Positions 34,862 to 48,565 of a stretch of 64,000 nt of DNA are shown piece after piece. The notes below the pieces were generated by a model that saw only the letters and a program-made list of their open reading frames with translations, searched no databases and was not told the origin of the DNA. Source of the DNA: Sporodiniella umbellata. Taxonomy: Eukaryota > Mucoromycota > Mucoromycetes > Mucorales > Rhizopodaceae. The DNA is taken from NCBI GenBank assembly GCA_025677835.1, contig JAIXMR010000070.1:43501-107500 (forward strand), written 5' to 3'. Position 1 is the stretch's first letter; every line of letters begins with the position of its first letter. The position numbers and the translations under genes are program-made.

Positions 34862-35650
34862 ATGCATAAGCCGTCCTCTTTGTACACTTCAGCCAGCTGC
34901 TGTTCTTCTGATAGGCCCTCATCCAAGCCCAAGTTATACTCTTTGACAGTAGAAAACGTGTCAAAACTGGACATGGTAAATGAATGTGACACGCCTTTGG
35001 CTCGGTTTTGCTCCGAAACCGACTCACCTATCACAAGCCAGTCAAGTCTTTTGGGCCATCGAAAACGACAGCCTCGCCCGGATTGTGTGCTTGAGTCTCC
35101 TCGGGTGGTACCTTTCCCCTATCATAACGACTCTTACTTTTTGCCAACCGCTGAGCAAGATTATCCGGGTACCCTTGCTGACACAGCCTCTAATGCCTCT
35201 ATCTATACGCATGGCAGCCGTAGCACGTTTCGAAAGCCTCTCTCCTTCATTTCCAGCCGCCCCCGGCCTCCTGTAGGCCCCTTCCCTTGCACCCCCACCA
35301 AAAAAATGGTGGACCCTTTTACACTCCGCTGTCGACGACGATCAACCAGTTTCTCTACGCTTCATACACACATAGAGGAGCATACCAAGCTGGACACCAA
35401 AACGCCACGTTGGAGATTGAAAAAACATCTTTTTCGTTCTAAGCCGCGCGAATCTCTCGCAAAAAGCGAAACCAGCTCTTCTACTCTGTTGGCTACTGAT
35501 TCCACACAGTGGTACAAAAAACTCTGGAAGTTCTTTAGATCCTCGCGCACCAAACTTACAACAGGGCAAACAGTGTACAAGTCGCAGCCCGTTTGGTATG
35601 TTCAGTTTCGTCCTAACCCCTCTCCTTCTCATCTAACCACTGTGTCTTGA
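34862..35650 (+). CDS. Hypothetical Ser/Thr/Arg-rich basic protein, 262 aa, single exon
   Basis: I do not recognise a family. The frame is uninterrupted and richer in GC than its surroundings. The product is rich in Ser, Thr, Pro and Arg, with no signal peptide or membrane segment. It contains several RSxS/SRPRPP-type segments that could be phosphorylation or SH3/14-3-3 sites, a basic Trp-containing helix (TPRWRLKKHLFRSKPRE), and an aromatic patch near the C-terminus (QWYKKLWKFFRSSR, then VWYVQFRPNP). Amphipathic basic-aromatic segments of this kind often bind membranes or nucleic acid, which is speculation. Long gene-free DNA on the left and the convergent Ssd1 gene on the right give no functional hint. 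Confidence 0.6.
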   Translation: MHKPSSLYTSASCCSSDRPSSKPKLYSLTVENVSKLDMVNECDTPLARFCSETDSPITSQSSLLGHRKRQPRPDCVLESPRVVPFPYHNDSYFLPTAEQDYPGTLADTASNASIYTHGSRSTFRKPLSFISSRPRPPVGPFPCTPTKKMVDPFTLRCRRRSTSFSTLHTHIEEHTKLDTKTPRWRLKKHLFRSKPRESLAKSETSSSTLLATDSTQWYKKLWKFFRSSRTKLTTGQTVYKSQPVWYVQFRPNPSPSHLTTVS

Positions 35651-36050
35651 GCTAAGCTTCTATCTACATATATCACCTTAAACACGCTGTACATTTCTCT
35701 ATAAATAAGAATTGATGTAACAATCTATGACAGAAAAAAAATAAAAATATTAAAAAAAAAGGCTGGACCTTTTGGATACAATAAAAAAAATCCTTTTGTC
35801 TTTCTTATTATGAACAATAAAACTCTAAAAAGCTATTAATAACAATACTACTACTACTTTTATTTCACAAACTTGTGGATGTATGAATATATATTTAGGG
35901 TGTGTATATGTATGATTTTTTTTTTTTTTAAAAAAAATTAATATTTATATATATTTTGATCGGTTTGTTCAGCTTTTTTTTTTCTTTCTTTTTTTTTTTT
36001 TTTTTTTTTTTTTGCTTTTTGAGAAAATGAGAGAGTTTACAGCTCTTGTT
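35651..36050. other. Convergent 3' flank with T-rich tracts
   Basis: A 400-bp spacer between the stop codons of the orphan gene and Ssd1. It holds A-rich and T-rich runs, including a nearly continuous T tract at about 35975-36013, and AATAAA-like signals on the plus strand (near 35702 and 35815). Confidence 0.6.
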
Positions 36051-39000
36051 TTAAGCGTAGGGGTTGGCAGCAAAGACACGAATCAAGGGGGGTGTGCGTA
36101 CCATTTGAATAGTAAGCATGACTCCGATTTTGTCCAAAGCTTTGATCGTCTGAGAGCATTGTTCACTGCTATAACCTGTGCTGGCAGACAAGCGAGAGCT
36201 GATGATTGAAGCTCTCTTGGAAGCAGATTTCTTAGGTTGGCCAGGACCGAGATCTTTGAAAGCATTCTGAGATTTATCTGGCTCGGACAAGAGCCACTCT
36301 TCTTCTTCATATTCGTCGTCAGATAAGCTCAAGGCTTGTTGTTCTCCCGTAGAAGGTAAAACGCCTTCTTTCCAGTACATGGTTAGCGCGCGTGTGCCAG
36401 ATTCGTATTTATGACTTAATAGAGGTAGATTGCATAGATGAATGCGTCGCTCCATCCCAAACTCAGGTAAAGACACGTCAAACCAATCTTCCATCACTGC
36501 AATAACGCGTGCTTTGCCGTACACTGTGGTTACATTGCTGTCAGTTGAAGGTTGCTTTCCGTTCAAATATAGAGCAAGCGACAGTAGTTTGGCTTGTTGG
36601 TTGGCATCTATGCTGGCTTCGCGTTTGACATTGCTATGTTGGGCAAGCTTTTGGATTGTATCGCTTGGCAAATAAAAGTGTTTTTCCACTACAAAAAAAA
36701 GGGGGGGGAGGAGGAGGAGGTTAATAATAAGTCTCAATAACACGAAAAATAAAAATAAAAGACTTACAGTTCAACAGAGCAGCCTCTAGTTGACGATGAA
36801 CGATAACATCTACATAGCGGCGAAGAGGAGCAGTAAAATGAGTGAAAAGAGGTGTACCAACAGAGAAATGAGAGTATTTTGAGATATCAAAGGCACCGGC
36901 ACAGAAATACTTGGGGGGTTTCATGGTTTTCAATACCAAAACAGAAACCAATTGACGTAGTTCAGCATCTTCTATCTTTTCAACAGAGGCCTGTAGTGTA
37001 CTGGCATCAGCCACGTCTAAATCAACATTTAAATAGTTGTTTGCATACTCTCTCAATTCAATCTAACGAAAAAAGCAAGTCAATATATAAATCCACGTCT
37101 GTCTCTTTTCTCTCTTTTGGCGCCTTACAATTTTTCGGTTATCAGGGGCGGCTTGACGACGCAACAGGGCTTGTTCAGGGTATTGACTAGATATTTTATG
37201 AGCCACACATCGATTGGCCAAAAACAAGAACTCTTTTGTCAACTTGGCTACTTCGGGGTTTTTGTTTGAAATGGTAACTTCAGAGGGTTTCACAGGGTCA
37301 TCAAAGGCCAACAGTTGTCTGGCCAATCCCATCGCTTGGCTTGTATAGCGCTTGTTATGAAGCTCACTAGCCAAACGATAGAGTTGACGGATATCTTTTT
37401 CAACTTCCTTCTCTTCTTGCTCTCCGTTGATAATCTTCTCTACATCGTTATACGAAAGTTGTGCAACTGACCTAAACAGTATATCAGCAAAACTCCGTTT
37501 AATAGCGATAATAACAAGACTTACCGAACAGTTGTTTTACCAAACCAGGTGTCCAACAGTACACCTTCCTTATCCATCTTCCATATGACGGATACAGCAG
37601 GCCTAAAAATAAATTTTTGTTGGATTAAAAAAGAAATGATGGTAACCAATGACGAAGAAACTTACTTTAGTTCATCAACGTTGAAGTTGGCGGCCTGAAT
37701 AAGTTCAGCAGGCAGCATGGGTACGTCTTTAAAGTCCAGATGGACTTGAACGCCTCTTGCTCTTGCTTCTTTATCAAGAGGCGAATGGGGTTTGATAAAG
37801 TAGGAGACATCACAAACGTGGACACCAACCTCAAAGGTATCATCGCCCAAACGAACGATAGATAGACCATCTTCAAATAGAGTGCTTCCTACAGGATCGA
37901 TAGTGACCATTCGGCCATGTTCTTCCAATGTCAAATCTCGACGACCCTCTTCAACAGAAGGAGTGAACAGGAAAGGAGAAGGTGGTACACATTCCATGAC
38001 AGCCTCGCTAAAGGGTGTGTCGGTCACGTTGGCATCAGCCAAAATGGCCTTGACTTGAATATCTAGATCGGTAATAGCACCCAACTCTCTTTCGAGTGTA
38101 CCGAAAGGATGTAAAGAAGTGATAGGCCATCGTTTGATAGAGCCGACAAATAAGCGGTTGGCGTAAGCCTCCGTGTTATCTACAAAGTCCTCTGGTACCT
38201 GTTCGATAGGGATAGCAATCAAAGGTACACGCTTATCAGTAGCCTTGAACCAGACAATTCTTGGTGCATCCTTTTTTCCTTTATCGCCACCTTCTTCTTC
38301 TTGAAGCTGAGCACGTTTATTGTTGGGTCGAGATAAGGTCAGGGTACTAATTTCTTTATGTTTCAATAACCCTATCTTTGCTATTTTTTTTTTTTTTTTT
38401 TTGTATAAACATATCCCCCTCCCTCCCTTATACACACATAAAAGATGTTTTTGCTTACCCAGAAAAGACTTGATTTTGAGCACGTTCCAAGATGGCCACA
38501 ACGACACCAGCATACTTTGGCTTGACAACGTCAATCTCTTCGTCACCACCAAAGACAATTTCGTTCTCATCCTCTTCATCTGGTAAACGTACTTTGACCT
38601 GACCGTTATTTCTAGCCAGTTTGGCATCTTCTTTCTCTTGTTTTTCTCGCAATACTCTCTCGACATTCACAAGGCGTACAGCCACGACATCCCCTTCCAA
38701 GGCTCGATTACGATCTCTAGAACCACAGATATATATGTCGCTTCCATCCAGTTCATCACAGGCCACGTAGGCATCACTTCTGTTTCTTTTATTGACACGC
38801 ATCATACCTTTCACCAACTCGCGTCTGCGGAACAAGGGACTTAGAGATGAAAAGGGCAAATGGGCAATGAATAAAGGACGACGTTGATGAGGGTTAGCAT
38901 CATCTCTTGAGAAATTGACACGTGTAGGTGTAAAGGGTACAAGTGAAAAAGAAGCACGATTGCTACCTGCTGCAGGTGTACCTTTTTTTTTTTTTTTTTT

Positions 39001-39762
39001 TTTGAGTAAAAGGTCAAAATCCTGTTTTTTTTTTGGGGGGCAAAGAAAATACTTACTATTTCGCCAATCATCAAAATTGCGAGAACGACGGTTTGTTTGT
39101 TTGTTACTGCTGCTTAGAGACAAACTCAAAGATTTGCTGTTAACGATAGATCGTTTGGGTTGACTGGGTTCCATAAAGGCTTCACCGTTTTCAGTCAAGA
39201 CGGGCAACTGTTGAAGCGAGGTACGTTTCTTGTCTGTTCGTTTGCTAAAGGTGCCCATGAGCTTAGCCTCGGCTTCAGCTAAAGCGGCTTCTCTAGAGGA
39301 CATATCCAAATGTTCATCACTGGTCTGTTTTTCCAAGCTTTTACTGCTTAAGGGTGGCGTGATAGGAGGTAGTGTTTTGAGTGTGTTGATCACATCCTTG
39401 ATGTTTCCCCCAGAGTGTATTTCTTCACGCAGGGTATCCAGGCCCATGAAGCTACGACGTTGTTTGCCGTTCATACCACCTTCTGAATTTATTTCAGAAC
39501 GAGATCGTTGGTGTCTTCGAGCGGGCGGTAGCATCGACACCGCTTGCGGCCTGTTACTTTTTCCAACAGGGTTGGGCAACCCTTGGAAGGTACGACGCCT
39601 ATCAGAATTTCTAGGAGTCTACATAATTTAGAAGCGGATTAATATATATATAAAAGGTATTCTTGTAACTATATACAAAATGTGCCTATTTACCTCTGGT
39701 AGATCAAATAAGCCTCTTGTACTTTCAGGAGCTGTTTGTTGTTCTAGAGTATCATGATCCAT
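36051..39762 (-). CDS. Ssd1-like RNA-binding pseudo-RNase II protein, multi-exon
   Basis: The start exon encodes MDHDTLEQQTAPESTRGLFD from 39762, followed by RRRTFQGLPNPVG and a long Ser/basic disordered region. Two cold-shock domains follow (PLFIAHLPFSSLSPLFRRRE, YIC and GDVVAVRLVNVERV), then the RNase II barrel (HPFGTLERELGAITDLDIQV, FEVGVHVCDVSYFIKPHSPLD) through VLKTMKPPKYFCAG, FTHFTAPLRRYVDVIVHRQLE and a C-terminal S1-like part ending at 36051. Where active enzymes have four aspartates, this protein reads DPVGSTLFEDGLS, so key acids are lost. That is the mark of yeast Ssd1 and fission yeast Sts5, translational repressors of wall-protein mRNAs controlled by NDR/LATS kinases. An intron near 39053-38979 can be read through in frame but has good GTAAGT and AG sites. 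Confidence 0.92.
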
Positions 39763-41639
39763 TTAGAATATACAAATATATATATATATATATAAAAGTG
39801 CGTGTGTGTATGTGTGTGTTGGTGCGTGCGTGCGTGTGTGTGTGTATGTGTGTGCGTGCGTGTATATATATATGTATATATGTATGTATATATAGGCTGA
39901 TGTGTGTTTGTGTGTTTGTGTGTGTGTGTGCTCTTTTCTTTTTTTTTTTTTTTTTTTTTTGGGTGAAAAAAAAAAAATTAAAGGAAAGAAAAATGAGAGG
40001 CTAAAATAAAAAAAAATAAAAAAGAGAGAAAACAATAAAAATAATAAATAAAATTTGGTTCAGAAAAAGATAAAACACAAAAAAGTATTACAAAATGAGA
40101 AAATTGGTTCACAAGCATACTGAGAAACATTAGAGTGCTAGAAAAACCCGTTTTGTTCTCCGACCTCCCGGATTTCAAACTATAAATGTTCAACTATCCT
40201 CCCCCTTCATTTTTTCCAAAATCAGGCTTAAAGAGCTCTGCTGTTTGCTTTCTAGGCAAACATTTCTTAGCTTCCACTCGCAAAAAACTGAAAGCTTTTC
40301 TTGAATGTGCTGCTTTCTTTTTTTTCTTTTAAAAAATACAAAATAAGAAAATTATTGGGGTTACGCGATTTAAGCTGAAAATAGATTTCGGGGGAGACTG
40401 TATTTATTTATGCGTCACGTATTCAACCTTGCTCTCCCCTTCACACTACAAACAAAAGGTTCTCTCGAGCTTGCCCCTTTTGAGACTCGTACAGGCCTTT
40501 TCCAGTGACAAAGTAAAACCTGCCTTTTATTCTTGCTGTTTTATTTTTGATGCTTTGTCTGCCAATTACACTGTTTCTCTCTTAATTGTAATTAAAAAAC
40601 TGTCATAATTTACATTTGCCGCTTATAGAAACTATGCTGTTATAATAAGCGCTAGAAATAGTAAGCCGTAATGACTGATTGTTTATTCCCTTTTCCACCA
40701 AACAAAAACGACCAGCGCTTCCTATTGCTTTCAAAATACACTGTCTGGCACGTTTTCAGAGAGGCTTTAACCAGAAGCTTTTACGCTCACAGCATCTGCT
40801 TTTTATTTACTTTTCGTCTTTATAGTCCTTGGTAGACTCCTACCTTTTTTTTTTTTTTTCTAAATGACTACTCCGTCTTTGTGCTAACTAAACAATGAAT
40901 CTCTCAAAAGAAAAAGTAAGGTTTATGCACAAATAAGCCTTTCAAGCCCCCTTACCCCCTCTAAAAGATAAGTTGTCTTTGTTTTTGCATCTGTTCAAGA
41001 ACAGATACTTGACTCGCTTTCTGTTTTGTGGTTCAAAAGAGAACAATCATGTAGTAGAATAAAGCAAACAGCTAGAGCTGTTCAATGATGCTTTCATGCA
41101 ATAGAGACAGCGTCACTTGAACTCTATACAAGATACAGAATCATTGAGTGGCTGTGTGTTATTAGAAGGGGTGAGACATAAGCTTTCAATACTCTTTTTC
41201 AGAGGTACCACAAGACAATCTTTGTTTATTTAAACAGACCTTCCGCTGTACTACTTTAAGCGATTAAAACAAGACCTCCCAGGGATCGCGCATACTCTTG
41301 ATAGCCTACCTTGAAAACCTTATGGCAAAGAATGGTGTTGCTTCCTTGATTCTGCCTATATAGATCGAATGATAGGCAAGTTTCAAAGATGAGTTATACT
41401 CAAAGTACGATACGTTTTATGCTCATTAAACAAGGTTGCTCTTGTTTACTTGAAAGCTTAGAAAATCCAAAAGAAAAGTCTCGAGTCATGCAGCCCTAAA
41501 CTTTTGAATCACCAACCAAACAATCAGAGCGAAATTGACCGTCACAATAGACGCGGGATTTTTGTTTTGCACAAATTTTTTTTCCTTTCTTCTCGTGTTC
41601 TCAACAACCTCGAAAAAATAAACTACGCCCATATACACC
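39763..41639. other. Divergent spacer between SSD1 and MCM6
   Basis: About 1.9 kb. The first 170 bp (39777-39931) are a TA/TG/CG-type alternating purine-pyrimidine tract in the SSD1 leader, followed by a T23-24 tract and an A-rich stretch. An 18-bp palindrome ATCTGTTC-AA-GAACAGAT lies at 40989-41006. A GACGCGGGA element about 90 bp before the MCM6 ATG (41550-41558) resembles fungal MBF/E2F sites that drive G1/S genes. No coding frame was found. Confidence 0.5.
39777..39931. repeat. Compound (TA)n/(TG)n/(CG-TG)n alternating purine-pyrimidine tract
   Basis: Starts 15 bp upstream of the SSD1 start codon and runs for about 155 bp with only scattered interruptions of strict purine-pyrimidine alternation. 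The SSD1 mRNA leader would read as CA/UA repeats. Confidence 0.9.
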
Positions 41640-44678
<3,039 letters not shown>

Positions 44679-44929
44679 TTTCGCATCGCCTTTTTTTTTT
44701 TCGTTTTTTTCTTTGGCTTTTGTCTTTTAAAAAAAAAAAAAAATACTTTGTACATATTATATAAAGCGTTCTAGAAAAGAGCTTAGAATCAATAAAGTTT
44801 CTCTTTTCGCGAACTAAAAACTACAGGGCTTTTATTTTAATGCTATTATCTGAAAATTTTGCGCTGCGCATATCATAAAGGCATGAGGAATCGACGGTAG
44901 ACGTCTTTTCTTTCTAACTAAAAAAGAAA

Positions 44930-45952
44930 ATGTGTGGCCGGTTTTGCTGTGCCAATAACCCCTATGAAATTGCGGATAAACTTTATCAAGACAATTATTT
45001 TAATCAAGAGATCTTGGTTAATGACAAAGATTACCAACCTTCTTATAATGTCGGGCCTTCCACAGATATTCCTGTAGTGCTTTCAAAGAATGGTCAAGCA
45101 CAGCTTCATACTATGGTAGGTTTATAGATTAGTTTTGTGAGCGATAGTTATTGACTGTGTTGTGTAGCAATGGGGCTATATCCCGTCTTGGGTAAAAGGC
45201 GCGCCTCTTCAAAAGGTGATCCTCGTTGGGTTCTATACTGTACTAACGGTCATTTGCAATTAGCCTATCAACGCTAGGCAGGACACCTTGGAGAAAGAAA
45301 AGAACTATTTCTCGTCTTCGGTGGATAGCCAAAGATGTCTAGTCGTAGCAGAGGGGTAGTAGGGGGAAAGGCGACGGGGAGGTAACAAAACTAACGGCTG
45401 TTATTTTATAAAGGTACTTTGAATGGAAAAAGTTGACAAACGGAAAGAAGCAGGCGTACTACATCAAAAGGAAGGATGGTAGGCTCATGCTATTTGGAGC
45501 TCTGTACGCCAACTCAGGTTTTGAAAAAGAGTGATAATATTGGCGGAGTATGTTTAACTGATTTCCAAATATGACCTAGCTAAAACTTATTCATGCGTCA
45601 TTGTTACTGTTGAGGCTTCCACAAGCATGTCTTTTGTGCACGACCGTATGCCTGCCATTTTAGATGAGATGAGCATAGGCAGTTGGATTGACTGCTCTAA
45701 GCCTTGGAAAAGTGAAATTAGCAGTCTGCTGAACCCTGCTAAAGAGGGCGTTCTGGAATTGTAAGTAAAGAAACAATATGAGACCCTTTATTACCATTCT
45801 TAAACCCAAAATGCAGTTATCCAGTCTCAGATGCTGTGGGCTCGGTCAAAAATAACTCGCCTCAACTGATACTTCCAAGGGATTCACTCAAAGGGTCCAT
45901 TGCTCACTTTTTCAAACCAAAGGAAAACAACAAAAAGAGAAAAACCGCCTAA
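44930..45952 (+). CDS. HMCES/SRAP-domain abasic-site DNA-protein crosslink protein, 6 exons
   Basis: Exons 44930-45115, 45168-45215, 45264-45355, 45414-45517, 45580-45760 and 45817-45952 join in frame to 248 residues. All SRAP catalytic landmarks are present: MCGRF with Cys2 exposed after Met removal, PSYNVGPST, WGYIPSW, INAR (asparagine contact), AEGYFEW (glutamate) and SFVHDRMPAIL (histidine). The family makes a thiazolidine crosslink to abasic sites in single-stranded DNA and shields them at replication forks. The C-terminus GSIAHFFKPKENNKKRKTA contains a PCNA-binding-like I-x-x-F-F core, lacking only the leading Gln, followed by basic residues. It lies just downstream of MCM6. The small exons hide most of the gene from simple ORF searches. 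Confidence 0.94.
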
Positions 45953-46117
45953 ATATTGTATTTTTTTCTCCCAGTAGAATTTCGTGACGGAACCTCAATT
46001 AGGAATATTATCTCGATCTCAATACCTCGTGTGATCAGCTTTTAGGACTTTCTTTTGCACTTCTTTTTTTTTTTTTTCTTTCTTTTTCTTTTCTTCTTCT
46101 TTAAAGTAAAATAAACA

Positions 46118-48510
46118 ATGGCTGGCAAAGGAGTTGTTCGCAGTATGTAAGTTTTTTTTTTTTTTTTTTTTTTTCCTGTATTCAAAAAAAAAAAAAAAAA
46201 AAAAAAAAGCTCATGGAACCAACTCATTAACAAAAAAAAAAAAAAATAAACAAACAGAAAAAACATTGCAAAAGGGTTCAGTGATGTTCAAATCAAAGTA
46301 AGAGAAGCTACCTCCAACGACCCTTGGGGTCCCAGTGGGACAATGATGAATGAGATATCTCAGCTTACATTCAACGAGTAAGAACAACGAATACGACATA
46401 CATAAAAAAAAGAAAAGGGAGTCATAGCTTAGTTTATTAATCCCAAATGGTAAAACAGATCTGATTTTATTGAGATAATGGACATGATTGATAAACGACT
46501 AAACGATAAAGGCAAGAATTGGCGCCACGTATTCAAAGTAAGTCAGAGCGATTGATTTGCGCATATAAACTAATGTATGGGCCTTTGTTTGGAATAAACA
46601 GGCATTGCTTTTGTTGGATTACTGTTTGCACGTGGGTTCTGAAAATGTAGTTTTGTACGCCAAGGAAAATATTTACGTTGTAAAAACGTTGAAAGAATTC
46701 CAGCATGTCGATGAAACGGGAAAGGATGTAGGGGCTAACGGTAAGTTCTGGTATGGTTGTGTACAGATAAATAATTCTGATTTCTTTTTTTTGCTTCTAG
46801 TGAGACAAAAGGCAAAAGACATCACCAATCTTTTAATGGATGATAATCGATTAAGAGAAGAGAGACAGCAAAGACAAGGTATGCGTGATAGAATGGCCAA
46901 TATCGGCGACTATCTAAACGAGACGGTGAGACAAATCAATGGAAACGAAAATCGATACGATGATGAGGCAGAACTTAAAAGGGCATTAGCTGAAAGCAAA
47001 AGGCTTGCAGAGGCTGAGCGTCAAGGGTAATTAGTCCCCTTATTAACCGCTTGGGTTTTGACTCTATTTCTATTGTTTTAGTGAAGACGACCTTCAAAAG
47101 GCTATTCAGTTGAGCCAACAAGAGGCAATTGAGAAAGAGCAAAAAGACAAAGAAAAACAACAGAATCTATTTGGCATGTCGGCGTAAGTCTAGCTTCTTT
47201 TTTTTTTTTTTTTTTGGAGAAACTCAAAGTCTTTTTTGTTGCAAAAAACAAAAGTTTTCAACAGCCTTCATCACAGCAAAGTATGGCTTTCCATAACCCC
47301 TATCAGCAACAGCAGCAACAACAGCAACAGCCATTACAGTTGGAATGGTCTCAGCCTAACAATGGTTTCCAAAACAACCCTTATCAGCAGCAACAAACAC
47401 AAAACCCTTATCAATCTGCTTTTAGCCCATCCACTCTTCAGGCGCAAATGACAGGGTTTGTTCAACCTGGAACAGACTTTTACTCACAATCGACTGGGTT
47501 TTCGTCTATGAATCCACCACAACAACAGTCATTCCAAGCATCTAACGACTTTATGTCTAGTCCCAAACCTCAAACAAGTATGGTAACAGGCACTAACCCA
47601 TTCTCACAAATGAACAGCACACCCCAGTTACAACCGCAACAACCACTTCAACAAGGCTATGATTACAGCAGTCTTGCCTTTGGTAACCCTCAACAGCAGC
47701 AACAGCCTTTTGCCCCATCGCCCAAACTACACAACAACAGCAACTCCCCTTTCAACGTTGCCAATAAGCAGCAGCAGCAACAACAACAACCTTTTGCTGC
47801 CTCTCCAAAATTGCACAATAACAGCAACTCCCCCTTTAATAGAGCTGCTGGTAGTCCTTCTATGAACGCCTTCAGTTCTTTAACAGCGTCTCATTCCAAC
47901 CCAAGCCCATCCAATGCTTTCTCATCTCCTCAGGTAAAACCAGGATACCAGCATTGTTTACAGCTATTTATCATAATTTTGAATAGATGAGCTCAGCTAA
48001 ACCCCCTAGTGAAGCCGATTCTAAATACGCCAAACTAAACGCACTGTTGAGTAACAAAGAGTAAGTCTAGATAGCGCTAGAAAATGAGGCTAAACAGAAT
48101 TCGTGAATAGCGACGGCTTAGATACTTTTGGTAACCAAGGCAACCTCCGTATTCCATAGTAACTATAGAAACTAATTGGCGTCATCCTCTTACTCAATTT
48201 TTTTTTTTTCAAAACAAAACAGTGGATCTGGTTATGCCAACAGCCTTCCTACACAAAGCCGTCCTACTGGTTCCATGAGTCCCTCAAGCGCATTTGTAAG
48301 TTACAAAGATAAAAGGTGTGTGGATGCAATCTGAATGATAGAATCTAGGGAACGACGAGTAAAAACCCATTTGGCCAAGCGATAGAAAACAAACAGCCCA
48401 CAAACCAAAAGAGTCTTTTAGATTTAATGCAGGAACAAAAACAACCGACTCATCAAACGATGTTTACTAATGCTCCACCTTTACAACAAAATCAGACCAG
48501 TTTCTTTTAA
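46118..48510 (+). CDS. Epsin (ENTH-UIM-NPF endocytic adaptor), multi-exon
   Basis: Starts MAGKGVVR at 46118. The ENTH domain reads AKGFSDVQIKVREATSNDPW, DFIEIMDMIDKRLNDKGKNW, LLLLDYCLHVGSENVVLY, and binds PI(4,5)P2. Two ubiquitin-interacting motifs follow (ELKRALAESKRLAE; DLQKAIQLSQQEAIE), then a long Gln/Asn/Pro-rich tail with NPF motifs for EH-domain partners (TNPFSQM, KNPFGQA), the family block GLDTFGNQGNLRIP, and a clathrin box LLDLM near the end. It resembles yeast Ent1/2. The join between exon 1 and exon 2 is ambiguous by one base: the best donor (GTAAGT) leaves the frame off by one, while the overlapping GTATGT donor restores it at the cost of one residue. Intron 1 carries T23 and A25 tracts. 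Confidence 0.92.
46152..46208. repeat. Homopolymer inverted repeat T23-loop-A25 inside epsin intron 1
   Basis: T at 46152-46174, a 9-base spacer CCTGTATTC, A at 46184-46208. The tract starts a few bases after the splice donor. Confidence 0.92.
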
Positions 48511-48565
48511 AAATAAAAACAGTCAATAAAAAAGAAGCCCTCCGTTTGACTACCACCCTATTTTA

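Noticed and set aside
38979..39053. Lys-rich in-frame insert in the Ssd1-like protein
   Set aside because: The segment is an intron with GTAAGT donor and an AG acceptor after an A run. Its in-frame length makes it look coding.
36051..39762. Interpretation of the gene as active DIS3L2 exonuclease
   Set aside because: Catalytic aspartates are replaced, and the N-terminal RRRTFQGLPNPVG block is Ssd1-like.
39763..40035. Frames of alternating His/Thr or Val/Cys codons
   Set aside because: Low-complexity translation of the TA/TG microsatellite.
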